A stretch of DNA of 64,000 nt, taken from assembly GCA_938045295.1 (NCBI GenBank), contig CALINO010000035.1, positions 23,640 through 87,639 of the forward strand, read 5' to 3'. This DNA comes from an uncultured Arenicella sp. (GTDB lineage Bacteria; Pseudomonadota; Gammaproteobacteria; Arenicellales; Arenicellaceae). The notes below the pieces were generated by a model. That model made no database searches, was not told the origin of the DNA, and worked only from the letters and a program-made list of their open reading frames with translations. Positions 1 to 9,606 of this stretch are shown piece by piece. Position numbers and translations under genes: made by a program. Positions within the stretch are counted from its first letter, which is position 1. The number at the start of each line of letters is the position of its first letter.

Positions 1-1537
1 CCTGGCTGAGAACTTGGATGAACTGGGCGGCATTCAAAATACCTTAAATGGCTTTGTGTATAAGGCGGAAACAAACCTGCAAAAGCAAGAGCGTTTGAAC
101 CGTGAGTTGCAAGACGAGATCATGCAAGTGCGCTTGGTTTCTTTCGGCGGTGTTGGCCCGCAGTTGCGCCAAGTTGTGCGTCGCACTGCGCGTGAACTTG
201 ATAAAGACGTTGAGTTGGAAATTATTGGTGCTGATGTGCGCCTCGACAAAACCATTCTTGATGGTGTTGTGCCTGCGCTGGAACACATGCTGCGAAATGC
301 GGTAGACCACGGCATTGAGAGCTCACAAGAGCGCAGTAAAACAAAGAAACCGAAGGTTGGCAAAGTCACGATTGAATGCCGTCAAGTGGCGCGTGAAATT
401 GTTATTTCAGTGGCGGATGACGGTAAAGGCTTAGACGTAGAAAGAATTCGTGAAAAGGCCATTGCTGATAATTTGTTGGCTGAAGATCAGCCGCTAAACC
501 CAGAAGATATCATGATGTATATCTCGCAAAGTGGCTTTAGTACGGCGTCAAAACTAACGCAAATATCCGGCCGCGGTGTGGGCATGGATGTGGTGCAAAC
601 CACGTTGCGACGAATGTCTGGCAGTATCGCTTATGATCTTGAAAATGATAAGCCAGGGTCGCAATTCGTTATTCGCTTGCCTATTTCATTGGCGGTTTCA
701 AGCGCCATGTTTATTCGTTCTGGTGGCGAAATATTTGCCATTGCCGCTCGAACCATTGAGCGCGTTGTAAATATAGATGCTGAAGAATTGATTGGTTACT
801 TGAAAGTTGATAAGCCGCGCATTGACGTGGCCGGCCAAACGTATTCGCTGATTGATTTGGCTGACTACCTTGGTTACAGCTCACAACTTGCCATGTTGTC
901 TGGAAAGATCTCGGTGGTGCTGGTGAACTCAGGTGTTCAGAACATTGCCGTGATTGTGGAAGAATTGTTAGACACGCAAGAGATTGTGGTGAAAAACTTA
1001 GGTGAGCATTTAGGTCGTATTCCGATTTATGCCGGCGCCACCATTCGAGCAAACGGTGCTGTGGTGCTGTTGTTGGATTTGGTGGGCATTTCTTATTACG
1101 AATCCTTTGTCAGTATTCCAGAGCAGAGCGCCAGCTTGTCGCAAGCCATTCCGATGGTTATGGTTGTGGATGATTCTTTGACAGTGCGCAAATCAGCAGA
1201 ACGAGATATCAATGGCTTGGGTATTAACTCAGTGCTCGCCAAAGATGGGCTGGATGCGCAGGTGCAGCTAAGACAAGAAGCCCCTGACATGATTTTGCTC
1301 GACATCGAAATGCCTCGCATGGATGGCTTTGAGTTGCTTGAGTGGGTTAAGTCGCAGGACGATTTAAAGCACATTCCGGTGGTGATGATTTCGTCGCGGG
1401 CAACTGAAAAGTATGTGGATAAAGCGTCCAAGCTTGGGTGCGCCGCGTTCTTAGGAAAGCCCTATCTAATTGACAGTTTGGTTGAACTATTTAATCAATA
1501 CTTAGAGCTTGATGCGCCCATTGAAGTGGGCGAGTAA
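1..1537 (+). CDS. chpA: ChpA/CheA-type hybrid histidine kinase, C-terminal part
   Basis: The gene is cut by the left edge; the frame is open from base 2. What remains is the C-terminal half of a CheA-like kinase. A dimerisation helix comes first, then the HATPase domain with an N box (LRNAVDHGIE, about residues 90-100), a G1 box (DDGKGLD) and a G2 box (GRGVGMDVV). A CheW-like regulatory domain follows at about residues 225-355, and a receiver domain at about 370-495 with acidic pair VVDDS, phospho-acceptor LLDIEMPRMDG and lysine GKPY. A CheA with a C-terminal receiver is typical of ChpA/PilL, the kinase controlling type IV pilus twitching and cAMP in Pseudomonas. The CheW-like gene next door and FimV nearby support that reading. 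The Hpt domains expected upstream are outside the window. Confidence 0.88.
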   Translation, partial: LAENLDELGGIQNTLNGFVYKAETNLQKQERLNRELQDEIMQVRLVSFGGVGPQLRQVVRRTARELDKDVELEIIGADVRLDKTILDGVVPALEHMLRNAVDHGIESSQERSKTKKPKVGKVTIECRQVAREIVISVADDGKGLDVERIREKAIADNLLAEDQPLNPEDIMMYISQSGFSTASKLTQISGRGVGMDVVQTTLRRMSGSIAYDLENDKPGSQFVIRLPISLAVSSAMFIRSGGEIFAIAARTIERVVNIDAEELIGYLKVDKPRIDVAGQTYSLIDLADYLGYSSQLAMLSGKISVVLVNSGVQNIAVIVEELLDTQEIVVKNLGEHLGRIPIYAGATIRANGAVVLLLDLVGISYYESFVSIPEQSASLSQAIPMVMVVDDSLTVRKSAERDINGLGINSVLAKDGLDAQVQLRQEAPDMILLDIEMPRMDGFELLEWVKSQDDLKHIPVVMISSRATEKYVDKASKLGCAAFLGKPYLIDSLVELFNQYLELDAPIEVGE

Positions 1538-1571
1538 GTAATAACGTAGACACACGATCGATACAAATAAA

Positions 1572-2054
1572 ATGATGAGCTCGCAAACATTAGACTGTTA
1601 TATCTTGCCCACCCAGCCGCACCCGCTTTTGCTGCCAATTGAATGCGTTGCCGAGGTGGTGGCCAAGCCAATTATTGAATCATTAGAAACGGCGCCTGCT
1701 CAATGGATGCAAGGGCACGTGAATTGGCGCAATCAACGTTTGCCAGTAATGAAATTTTCTGGGTTGCATACGTTTGCTAGCACAGATAAGCAAGCAGCAA
1801 GCGCCGAAGATGATTCAGGCAAAGATCAAATTTTAGTGGTTCTTAACCCCATACCCGGCGCTGCCCGAAAAGCGTATTCAGCCTTGTTGTGTGAAGGCGA
1901 TGTGCAGCAAATATCCGTTGAGCCTAATCTGAATTTTATCGAGCTGCCTGACGGGCTGGATAAGCGTTACGTTGACGGTATTATTGAAATTGAAGGTCGG
2001 CCGTTTGTGGTGCCTAAGCTCACCGCAATTGCCGTTGCGTTTACCTACTTTTAG
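1572..2054 (+). CDS. chpC: CheW-domain protein, ChpC-like
   Basis: A 160-residue CheW-like protein begins 34 bases after the ChpA-like kinase. The opening (CYILPTQPHPLLLPIECVAEV) and the later GHVNWRNQRLPVMKF segment match the CheW fold, which couples receptors to CheA kinases in the cytoplasm. The short second half ends with a segment of the type DGIIEIEGRPFVVPKL. Position directly after chpA matches chpC of the Pseudomonas pil-chp cluster. The symbol rests on context and could equally be a generic cheW. It is probably co-transcribed with the kinase. Confidence 0.75.
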   Translation: MMSSQTLDCYILPTQPHPLLLPIECVAEVVAKPIIESLETAPAQWMQGHVNWRNQRLPVMKFSGLHTFASTDKQAASAEDDSGKDQILVVLNPIPGAARKAYSALLCEGDVQQISVEPNLNFIELPDGLDKRYVDGIIEIEGRPFVVPKLTAIAVAFTYF

Positions 2055-2124
2055 GCACAATTTTTAGGTAGCAAAAGTCATTTGATAAGGAGTTTGGCGA
2101 ATAAAGCCAAAATATCGACATATT

Positions 2125-2153
2125 TCTCTAGAAACGTATTTTGTTTCTAGAGA
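2125..2153. promoter_or_regulatory. Perfect 11-bp inverted repeat upstream of tkt
   Basis: Arms TCTCTAGAAAC (2125-2135) and GTTTCTAGAGA (2143-2153) are exact reverse complements around a 7-base spacer. The repeat ends where the -35 region of the proposed tkt promoter would lie. That placement fits a regulator operator better than a terminator, because there is no T-tract and the stem is AT-rich. Confidence 0.55.
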
Positions 2154-2168
2154 CTTGAAAAATAAATT

Positions 2169-2177
2169 TGTTATATT
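2169..2177 (+). promoter_or_regulatory. Extended -10 promoter candidate for tkt
   Basis: TGTTATATT is an extended -10 element (TG, one base, then TATATT with 5 of 6 consensus matches). There is no good -35 at the standard distance, as is common for extended -10 promoters. Transcription would begin near 2184, giving a leader of about 127 bases before the tkt start. Confidence 0.45.
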
Positions 2178-2221
2178 ACGGACACACCAAAGCTGCGTAT
2201 TAAATTAGTGGTTAATGTGTG

Positions 2222-2240
2222 AAGTAACCTCAGGTTACTT
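2222..2240. promoter_or_regulatory. 19-bp perfect palindrome in the tkt leader
   Basis: AAGTAACCT, a single C, then AGGTTACTT form a perfect dyad. It lies about 40 bases downstream of the likely transcription start and 71 bases before the start codon. A single-base centre is too tight for an RNA hairpin loop, so a protein-binding operator is the likelier reading. The cognate regulator is unknown. Confidence 0.55.
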
Positions 2241-2310
2241 TAAGCACAATGGCCTTGCTAATCATGTACGCGGTGCACATCAAACTTGTATTTCTATCGG
2301 AGCCTTTTCG

Positions 2311-4311
2311 ATGTCATCGACAAATCGCCAATCTCTCGCTAACGCCATTCGCATACTCAGTGCTGACGCTGTTCAACAAGCCAACTCAGGTCATCCAGGT
2401 GCCCCAATGGGAATGGCTGATATTGCAGAAGTTCTGTGGAATGATTTTCTAGTACACAACCCGCGCAACCCTAATTGGCCAAACCGTGATCGCTTTATTT
2501 TGTCGAACGGGCACGGCTCAATGTTGATATACAGCCTGTTACATCTCTCAGGCTACGATGTCAGTATTGATGACATTAAAAATTTTCGTCAACTGCACTC
2601 AAAAACCCCAGGCCACCCCGAATACGGTTACACCCCAGGGGTTGAAACCACCACTGGCCCATTAGGGCAAGGTATTGCTAATGCTGTGGGCATGGCTATT
2701 GCTGAAAAAACCTTGGCTGCTCAATTCAACACCGCCAAACATGCGATCGTTGATCACCACACCTACGCGTTTATGGGTGACGGCTGCATGATGGAAGGTA
2801 TATCGCATGAGGCGTGTTCTTTGGCTGGAACCTTAGGTCTTGGTAAATTAATTGCGTTCTGGGACGACAATGGCATTTCAATCGATGGTGAAGTTGAAGG
2901 CTGGTTTACTGACGACACAGTAAAGCGCTTTGAATCTTATGGTTGGCATGTGGTAGCGGGTGTGGATGGTCATAATCCTGAGGCACTCATTAGCGCAATC
3001 ACACAAGCCAAAGCTCAATCAGATAAGCCGACCTTGATCTGTTGTAAGACCGTGATTGGCAAAGGTTCGCCCAATAAAGAGGGCACAGAAAGTTGTCATG
3101 GCGCTCCGTTAGGGGTGGATGAAATTTCCTTGGTTCGTGAGCAATTAGGGTGGAGTGCCGAACCTTTTGAGGTGCCGCAAGAAGTCAGCGGTGCGTGGAG
3201 TGCGGTTGATAAAGGTGCTCAAGCCGAACAAAGCTGGCAGCAATTGTTTGATGACTACCGTGCTGAAAACCCAGAAAAAGCGGCCGAGTTTACGCGTCGT
3301 TTAAATGGCGATTTACCGGAGAATTGGGCGCAAGAAACGGCCAAGCTTATTGCTCAGGCTGACAGCGCTGGCGCAACCATGGCAACGCGAAAAGCGAGTT
3401 TGCAATCGCTCAATCAACTTGGGCCATTGTTGCCTGAAATTTTAGGCGGTTCGGCTGACCTAGCAGGCTCTAACTACACTATTTGGGACGATTCAAAAGG
3501 CATCAGTGCCGATGATGCGGCTGGTAACTACTTGTATTTTGGTGTGCGTGAATTCGCTATGGCGGCCATTTGTAATGGCATTTCATTGTACGGTGGTTTT
3601 AAGACTTACGGCGGCACGTTCTTAGTGTTTGCTGATTACATGCGTAATGGCATGCGAATGTCAGCGCTGATGAAGCAGCCAGTGGTGTACGTATTAACCC
3701 ATGATTCAATTGGCCTGGGTGAAGACGGCCCCACACATCAGCCGATTGAACACACCGCCAGTTTACGTTTAATTCCGAACATGTCTGTATGGCGACCGTG
3801 CGATGCGGTTGAGTCGTTAGTGGCATGGAAGATGGCCATAGAAGCCAATGACCGCCCCAGCAGTTTGGTGTTCTCACGTCAAAATTTGGCGCACCAAACT
3901 CGCAATGCAGAGCAATTGGCCAACATCGAAAAAGGCGGCTATGTTCTAAAAGACTGCGACGGAACCCCTGAGGTTATTTTGATTGCCACCGGTTCAGAAG
4001 TGGCATTGGCGGTTGAAGCCAGTGAATCATTGGCGGCGGCGGGCACGGCAGTGCGTGTGGTCTCCATGCCATCAACCGATTTATTTGATGCGCAAACAGC
4101 GCAATACAAAGAGTCGGTATTGCCGAGTAAAGTGACTAAGCGCGTGGCGTTAGAAGCGGGCATCAGTGACTATTGGTACAAATACGTTGGCTTGCAGGGT
4201 GCCATCATAGGGATGAATTCATTTGGTGAATCAGCGCCGGCGGATAAGCTGTTTGAGCTTTATGGCTTTAGCGTAGAGAACGTAGTAAATACCGTCAATC
4301 AATTAGGCTAA
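2311..4311 (+). CDS. tkt: Transketolase
   Basis: Thiamine-diphosphate enzyme of the non-oxidative pentose phosphate pathway that moves two-carbon units between sugar phosphates. The protein is 666 residues, the normal length. It opens with the family signature [17 protein letters not shown] and has the TPP/metal motif [13 protein letters not shown], then the pyrimidine domain ([15 protein letters not shown]) and a C-terminal domain. The open frame extends upstream to 2215, but the start at 2311 aligns with the family and has GGAG at 2299-2302 eight bases before ATG. It is 33 bases upstream of pgk. The usual gap or epd gene between them is absent. Confidence 0.97.
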   Translation: MSSTNRQSLANAIRILSADAVQQANSGHPGAPMGMADIAEVLWNDFLVHNPRNPNWPNRDRFILSNGHGSMLIYSLLHLSGYDVSIDDIKNFRQLHSKTPGHPEYGYTPGVETTTGPLGQGIANAVGMAIAEKTLAAQFNTAKHAIVDHHTYAFMGDGCMMEGISHEACSLAGTLGLGKLIAFWDDNGISIDGEVEGWFTDDTVKRFESYGWHVVAGVDGHNPEALISAITQAKAQSDKPTLICCKTVIGKGSPNKEGTESCHGAPLGVDEISLVREQLGWSAEPFEVPQEVSGAWSAVDKGAQAEQSWQQLFDDYRAENPEKAAEFTRRLNGDLPENWAQETAKLIAQADSAGATMATRKASLQSLNQLGPLLPEILGGSADLAGSNYTIWDDSKGISADDAAGNYLYFGVREFAMAAICNGISLYGGFKTYGGTFLVFADYMRNGMRMSALMKQPVVYVLTHDSIGLGEDGPTHQPIEHTASLRLIPNMSVWRPCDAVESLVAWKMAIEANDRPSSLVFSRQNLAHQTRNAEQLANIEKGGYVLKDCDGTPEVILIATGSEVALAVEASESLAAAGTAVRVVSMPSTDLFDAQTAQYKESVLPSKVTKRVALEAGISDYWYKYVGLQGAIIGMNSFGESAPADKLFELYGFSVENVVNTVNQLG

Positions 4312-4344
4312 TTCGGCCGAAAACACACTAAACACAGAGTAAAA

Positions 4345-5520
4345 ATGGCAGTAAATCGCATGCAAGACCAGACCTTGTCTGGCAAGAAAGTATTAATTCG
4401 CTTAGACCTTAATGTGCCGCTCAATAATGGTGTTATCAGTAATGATGCGCGTATTAAAGCATCGCTGCCAAGCATCAAGCTGGCGGTGCAGGCAGGCGCT
4501 AAAGTTATGCTGATGTCGCATTTGGGGCGCCCCACTGAAGGTGTTTATGAGCAAGAATTTTCATTGGCTCCGGTTGCTGATCATTTAACCCAATTGTTAG
4601 GGCAGTCTGTGCGGTTAGAGAAGGATTGGCTGCAAGGCGTTGAGCTTAACGATGGCGAAGTTGTGTTGTGTGAAAACGTCCGTTTCAATGTTGGCGAAAA
4701 AGCCAATGACGATGCCTTGGCGAAAACCATGGCCTCGTTGTGCGATGTGTTCGTAATGGACGCTTTTGGAACAGCGCATCGAGCCCAAGCATCCACTCAT
4801 GGTGTGGCTAAGTACGCACCAGTGGCCTGTGCAGGCCCATTATTGGCCAATGAGTTGGATGCGCTGGCAAAAGCGTTAGACAACCCAGCGCGGCCGATCG
4901 TCGCCATTGTTGGTGGCTCTAAAGTCTCAACAAAGCTGACAGTGTTGGAAACCTTGTCGGAAAAAGTAGATCAGTTGATTGTTGGTGGTGGTATTGCCAA
5001 TACGTTTATAGCGGCGGCTGGCCACGGTGTTGGTAAGTCTTTGTATGAAGCTGACTTGATCGACGAGGCCAATCGTTTAAGCGCGCAAGCGAAAGCCACC
5101 GACGGTGACATTCCAGTTCCGGTAGACGTGGTGTGTGGCAAAGAGTTTTCGCCAGAAGCAGAGGCTGAAACCAAGTCTGTGGCTTCTGTGCAAGAGGGCG
5201 ACATGGTGTTTGATATTGGCCCTAAAACGGCTGAGCAGTTCGCTGACTTGCTTAAAGGCGCTGGCACGATTTTATGGAATGGCCCCGTTGGCGTGTTTGA
5301 GTTTGATCAATTTGGTGAAGGAACGAAATCGTTAGCGTTAGCCATTGCTGACTCTGAGGCATTTTCAGTGGCTGGCGGTGGTGACACTGTTGCGGCGATT
5401 GAAAAGTACGGTGTTGCTGACCAGGTGTCTTACATTTCAACTGGCGGCGGTGCTTTTTTGGAGTTCTTAGAGGGCAAAAAGTTGCCGGCTGTTGAGATCC
5501 TAGAGCAGCGAGCAAAATAA
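4345..5520 (+). CDS. pgk: Phosphoglycerate kinase
   Basis: Cytoplasmic glycolytic enzyme that transfers phosphate between 1,3-bisphosphoglycerate and ADP. The protein has 391 residues, the family norm. Visible signatures are the N-terminal [13 protein letters not shown], the substrate-binding MSHLGRP, the hinge region [13 protein letters not shown], and the C-terminal nucleotide-binding GPVGVFEF and AVAGGGDT-like segment ([14 protein letters not shown]). It is close behind tkt and probably in the same transcript. No pyruvate kinase or aldolase gene follows, unlike many relatives; the next gene is fimV, on its own promoter. Confidence 0.97.
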   Translation: MAVNRMQDQTLSGKKVLIRLDLNVPLNNGVISNDARIKASLPSIKLAVQAGAKVMLMSHLGRPTEGVYEQEFSLAPVADHLTQLLGQSVRLEKDWLQGVELNDGEVVLCENVRFNVGEKANDDALAKTMASLCDVFVMDAFGTAHRAQASTHGVAKYAPVACAGPLLANELDALAKALDNPARPIVAIVGGSKVSTKLTVLETLSEKVDQLIVGGGIANTFIAAAGHGVGKSLYEADLIDEANRLSAQAKATDGDIPVPVDVVCGKEFSPEAEAETKSVASVQEGDMVFDIGPKTAEQFADLLKGAGTILWNGPVGVFEFDQFGEGTKSLALAIADSEAFSVAGGGDTVAAIEKYGVADQVSYISTGGGAFLEFLEGKKLPAVEILEQRAK

Positions 5521-5572
5521 GCGCAATTTTTACAGTTATTTTGTGTCCGGTTGGTGCGATTTGTGTCATCTA

Positions 5573-5581
5573 TGTTATATT
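5573..5581 (+). promoter_or_regulatory. Extended -10 promoter candidate for fimV
   Basis: TGTTATATT lies in the 285-base gap between pgk and fimV. It is the same extended -10 sequence as upstream of tkt. A TTGGTG at 5551-5556 would be a poorly spaced -35 (19 bases). The surrounding 5560-5660 stretch is AT-rich, as promoters usually are. Confidence 0.4.
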
Positions 5582-5805
5582 TATTTGATATTGTTTGTAT
5601 AAAAACCAATAATTTACATTAATCAAATGAAGTAATACATTATGTCAAACAGTGTATTGCTGTTTGCTTATGTGATTAAATGCTGACAAATAAAGCCGAC
5701 AGAGCTGCGAAAATAAATAATAAATCCTCATTTCCGTGTGGGAACTTGAGAGGTGAAAGAGTGGATGCAAGAATGAAACAGGGTGGGATACAAAAAAGGT
5801 CGAAG

Positions 5806-7659
5806 ATGCATATGGCGCGTAGCCTATCCTGTGCGCTGCTCGCGCTGTCCGCAGCTTTGCCTGTTACTCAGGCAATAGCGCTTGGCCTCGGCGGTGTGAA
5901 AACACAATCGTATATTGGCCAACCATTGCGAGTTGAGATACCACTTTATAACGTTGAAGCACCTGATTCATTAGAAATTGACTTTGAACGACTTGATGGC
6001 AGCAGTGCGGAAGGCTTGTCGGCGGTGTTGAGTCGTGCCGATTCACAGCTGTCTATTGTGATTCAATCCGAAGGCGTAGTAAACGAGCCTTATTTTAACT
6101 TTGCGTTGAACTTAGATGATCAAGGCAATGCGTTCAGAAAGCAGTTTACGGTCTTGTTGGATCTGTCGCCATCTGCTGAGCGCGAAGTTATTACTGGGTC
6201 AGTGCAAGAGCGCAGTCAGCCATACAATGATGGCGGTGCCCAACTGTCCGTACAGAGTGTTGAAAATTCTACTGCGCCGGGTTCTGTCATGGGGCCTTAT
6301 GATTGGGCTGAAGCCGGTTCCATACCTGAAAAATTTGGTGCGGTGTTAGACGGTCAATCACTGTGGCGTGTTGCTAGGCGTATTAGCCCTGCGATGAATG
6401 TCACCAATAATCAAATGATGTGGGCGCTGTACAAGGCAAATCCTGAAGCTTTTTCCACGGATAAGATAGAAAGCTTGCAAGCGGGTACGTATTTATCCAT
6501 ACCGCAAGCAGCTCAAGTGGCGTCGGTTTCAGACAGCGAAGCTAAGAGATTTTTAGACAGTTTGTCAAGAGGCACTGTGGCGCCGGTGGCGGCCAATGCT
6601 GAGGGTGAACAACAAGCAGTTTCATCTGATCAAACGTTGTTAGACGAGTTTGAAGATCCATTGGCGGCGGTTGATGATCTGGGTGATGAGGCTCTTGATG
6701 CCGCATCTTCAGATGCTGAGGTTGCGCAAGCCGGAAATCAAAATTTTCAACTGACCGGGCTCGGCACCTCAGTAAATGAAGACGGTGAACTTGTTTCAGT
6801 GGATGGTCAATCGGGGGAAATTATTGCCTCCTTGTCCGACACCATTGCCAGTATGACTGAGCAATTAGGGCGAAAAGACAAACAGATAGAAGTGTTAGAA
6901 GGGCAGGTTGCGGAGCTTCAAGAATATATTGAAAGCGATTCAGCACTGTCGTTGGATGCCGTTGGTGGTGGTTCTCAAGAGTCTGCCCAAGTGGTTGAGG
7001 ATACGTCGGCCGTGCAAAGCGATGTGGCGAAACTAGAATCAGTCACTGCTCAAAGTGATGACTCAGAAAGTACGGCGTCAAAATTGGCGAAATCACCGTA
7101 TGTGTGGCTGCTTGGCTTATTAGGTTTATTGGTTTTAGCTGCGTTACTGTTTAGGGAGCGATTGGCCAGTTTGTGGCGCTCATTGAATATAGGCGGTGAA
7201 AAAGAGCCCATTGAATTTGCGCCAGCGTCATACGATGTGAGCGAAATTAATCAACCTTCAGTGGCTGTTTTAGAACCTCAAGAGCGAAGCGCGGTATCAA
7301 CGAGTAGTGTTAATGAGGCGCCAAGTCTGGATGAGCTGACGTCAGAGTTAGACTTTGATGAGCCATATTCAGAGCCTCAAGTCTTTGAAGTTGAAGAAGA
7401 CTTAGATTTTGATGAGCGTTTTGCAAAGTTGTTAGAAGAAGGTGAGTTTGAGTTCGCTCGTCAGTTGTTAGACATTGCGCATGGCCGTGAAGTGGAACAT
7501 GAGAAATATCACTTTTATCGTTTGCAGTTGCTTGCTAAATCAAACGACGAAGACGCTTTCTACGACTATTACTATTCAATTGAAAACGATATCTCAGGGT
7601 TTGAAAGCACTGTGCAAACTGATATTTCTAAATTGGTGGTTCAATTAGCTCAGCATTAA
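5806..7659 (+). CDS. fimV: FimV-like pilus assembly and polarity protein
   Basis: Inner-membrane protein that in Pseudomonas binds peptidoglycan and helps type IV pilus assembly and polar localisation. A signal peptide (ARSLSCALLALSAALPVTQAIA) precedes the conserved FimV N-terminal domain (LGLGGVKTQSYIGQPLRVEIPL). A LysM-like segment follows (GQSLWRVARRISPAM...YLSIPQ), then an acidic coiled-coil linker, a single membrane helix (VWLLGLLGLLVLAALLF) and the cytoplasmic FimV C-terminal TPR-like domain (FDERFAKLLEEGEFEFARQLL). The frame is open from 5680. I chose 5806 because the signal peptide begins there and AAGG precedes it; GTG 5761 and ATG 5773 are alternatives. It is shorter than Pseudomonas FimV. 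Confidence 0.85.
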   Translation: MHMARSLSCALLALSAALPVTQAIALGLGGVKTQSYIGQPLRVEIPLYNVEAPDSLEIDFERLDGSSAEGLSAVLSRADSQLSIVIQSEGVVNEPYFNFALNLDDQGNAFRKQFTVLLDLSPSAEREVITGSVQERSQPYNDGGAQLSVQSVENSTAPGSVMGPYDWAEAGSIPEKFGAVLDGQSLWRVARRISPAMNVTNNQMMWALYKANPEAFSTDKIESLQAGTYLSIPQAAQVASVSDSEAKRFLDSLSRGTVAPVAANAEGEQQAVSSDQTLLDEFEDPLAAVDDLGDEALDAASSDAEVAQAGNQNFQLTGLGTSVNEDGELVSVDGQSGEIIASLSDTIASMTEQLGRKDKQIEVLEGQVAELQEYIESDSALSLDAVGGGSQESAQVVEDTSAVQSDVAKLESVTAQSDDSESTASKLAKSPYVWLLGLLGLLVLAALLFRERLASLWRSLNIGGEKEPIEFAPASYDVSEINQPSVAVLEPQERSAVSTSSVNEAPSLDELTSELDFDEPYSEPQVFEVEEDLDFDERFAKLLEEGEFEFARQLLDIAHGREVEHEKYHFYRLQLLAKSNDEDAFYDYYYSIENDISGFESTVQTDISKLVVQLAQH

Positions 7660-7685
7660 ATTGATGCTGGGTCTGCTTTTTATTT

Positions 7686-8195
7686 ATGCCGGCATTTCCT
7701 CCAATTGTTGGCAGTAGTCCTAAAATTGTGATTCTAGGTTCGATGCCTAGCGTTAAATCATTGCAAGCGCAGCAATATTATGCGCATCCAAGAAATGCCT
7801 TTTGGCCGATCATGTCGTCGCTGTTTAATGTCGCTGGTGACTACGCCTGCAGAGCTGCGCAGCTCACGAATAATCGAGTGGCGGTTTGGGATGTGCTTTA
7901 CAGCTGTGAGCGAGATGGTAGTTTAGACAGCAATATTGTTGCAGCCAGTGAGCAAGTCAATGACTTCAAACTGTTTTTTAGTAAACATCGTAGCGTAACG
8001 TTGGTTGGGTTTAATGGCCTTTCAGCACGCAAAATTTTTAATCGGCATTGCCGCTTTGTCTATGATCTGTTTCCCGACATTGCATGGGTGGATTTGCCCT
8101 CTTCTAGCCCTGCGTATGCGGCCATGAGCGTGCAACAGAAATGCCAAATTTGGGGTGATCGGCTTGCCCTTAAAGAAAGTGAGCTAGGTAAATAA
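7686..8195 (+). CDS. DNA-deoxyinosine glycosylase, uracil-DNA glycosylase superfamily
   Basis: A 169-residue member of the UDG superfamily related to Mug. It begins with the family block VILGSMPSVKSLQAQQYY followed by HPRNAFWPIM. Further blocks are VAVWDVLYSCERDGSLDSNI and, near the end, LPSSSPAYA. Proteins of this type remove hypoxanthine (deaminated adenine) from DNA. The gene ends one base before the next start, so it is probably co-expressed with the YcgN-like gene. Confidence 0.85.
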   Translation: MPAFPPIVGSSPKIVILGSMPSVKSLQAQQYYAHPRNAFWPIMSSLFNVAGDYACRAAQLTNNRVAVWDVLYSCERDGSLDSNIVAASEQVNDFKLFFSKHRSVTLVGFNGLSARKIFNRHCRFVYDLFPDIAWVDLPSSSPAYAAMSVQQKCQIWGDRLALKESELGK

Positions 8196-8196
8196 C

Positions 8197-8679
8197 GTGA
8201 CCAAGAAGACGCTACCGCTTGACTCTGGCGACCAACAGTCGCAACAACGCTTTTGGGAGCACAAATCGTTGCATGAGATGTCGCACTCTGAGTGGGAGTC
8301 TGTGTGTGATGGGTGTGCGAAGTGTTGTTTAACCCAGCTTGAAGATGAAGACACGCAACAATTGGTTTTTACCAATGTGGCCTGCGATTTGTTGAATGAC
8401 GGTACTTGCCTTTGCTTGGATTATGACAATCGCAGTGACCGTGTTCCAAGTTGCATTACTATGGACGCCGGTAATGTTGATCAGGCGGTTGAGTTTGCAC
8501 CGCCTACCTGTGCGTATCGTTTGCTTTTTCTTGGTGAACCGTTGCCGTCGTGGCATCATTTAATTAGTGGCGATAAAGCACTGATTCATGAGCGCGACAA
8601 ATCAGTGCAAGGGCGAGTCATTTTTCAGCGTGACATCGTGCCGGAACAAATAGAAGACTACGTGGTTGAGTGGGTGTAA
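8197..8679 (+). CDS. YcgN-family cysteine-cluster protein
   Basis: A 160-residue protein of the YcgN/UPF0260 group, which belongs to the CxxCxxCC-type putative metal-binding proteins. The cluster CDGCAKCC (about residues 32-39) and later cysteines (ACDLL, CLCLDY, SCI, TCAY) are conserved in the family and probably bind zinc or an Fe-S cluster. The start is GTG, one base after the previous stop. Biological role is unknown. Confidence 0.85.
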   Translation: MTKKTLPLDSGDQQSQQRFWEHKSLHEMSHSEWESVCDGCAKCCLTQLEDEDTQQLVFTNVACDLLNDGTCLCLDYDNRSDRVPSCITMDAGNVDQAVEFAPPTCAYRLLFLGEPLPSWHHLISGDKALIHERDKSVQGRVIFQRDIVPEQIEDYVVEWV

Positions 8680-8822
8680 TGGCGTGAGTCAATGCGCAAA
8701 CAAATGTCAATTGCGTGGCGATCGCTGTAGGGCGAGTTTGCCAGTAACAACATGGTGTATACTGGCCGTCAATTCCGCGATAAGTCGCAACCCATGAATA
8801 TGAAAAGCATCTGGAGAGAAAA

Positions 8823-9338
8823 TTGATTGCAAAAGGGTGGTATTGGTTAGGTTTGATCGGCAGTCTGTTATTGCTCGCTGTGGCGTACTTTTATTTTCAG
8901 CGCCAGTTAGGCTTAGATCCTTGCCCTTTGTGCATGTTTCAGCGCGCCGCATTGGTGGGTGTTGCTTTCTTTTGCTTGATTGGTTTGTTGACTCGCCCCA
9001 AAAAGGTGGGTGCCAAATTGGTTGCGTTTGGCGCAACGATTTTTTCACTGTTAGGGTTGTTGGTGGCTGGTAGGCAAGTGTGGTTACAGCATTTGCCAGA
9101 AGACAGGGTGCCTGAGTGTGGTCCAGGTTTGGACTTTATGTTGGATGCCTTTCCGCTCTCGCAAGTCATTACGCAAGTGTTTCAAGGTAGTGGCGAATGT
9201 GCCGAAGTACAGTGGACGTGGTTAAGCTTCAGCATGCCTGAGTGGATGTTATTTATTTTTCTGGTGATGTCGATCATCTGCTTGCGCATATTGTTCAGCC
9301 GAGAGAGGAACTATTTTTCAGGCGCTTTAGGCCGATAG
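8823..9338 (+). CDS. dsbB: Disulfide bond formation protein DsbB
   Basis: Inner-membrane quinone reductase that reoxidises DsbA. Four hydrophobic segments are visible in 171 residues. The periplasmic redox pair is CPLC, and the second pair is the cysteines in PECGPGL and SGECAEV, as in the family. The start appears to be TTG at 8823, preceded by GGAGAG at 8812-8817. No dsbA is nearby, so it seems to be a lone gene. The 143 bases before it show no other gene. Confidence 0.93.
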   Translation: MIAKGWYWLGLIGSLLLLAVAYFYFQRQLGLDPCPLCMFQRAALVGVAFFCLIGLLTRPKKVGAKLVAFGATIFSLLGLLVAGRQVWLQHLPEDRVPECGPGLDFMLDAFPLSQVITQVFQGSGECAEVQWTWLSFSMPEWMLFIFLVMSIICLRILFSRERNYFSGALGR

Positions 9339-9606
9339 AAAGGTGCTTTTGGCTGATGTCGTTCAGCCGATATATCAATACATAGGCTGAGTTAGTTGTT
9401 GATTTTTTATCGGCACGCTGTTGTATAGGCGCCTACTATTGCCCAGGTCTTCTTCTTAAATCCGAGCTAAGTCGCTAAAATTTGGCCACGTATGGTGAAT
9501 AAACTATAATAATTTTGTTTGCTGTAATAAAGTATCCTGTTATTGGCTTTCCTATCGTTGCGGGTGAGTCTTGCGAAACAACCTTTATGCAAAAGTAGAA
9601 GTAGAT

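Noticed and set aside
9351..9370. Terminator after dsbB
   Set aside because: GGCTGA and TCAGCC form a short stem, but no T-run follows, so it does not meet a terminator pattern.
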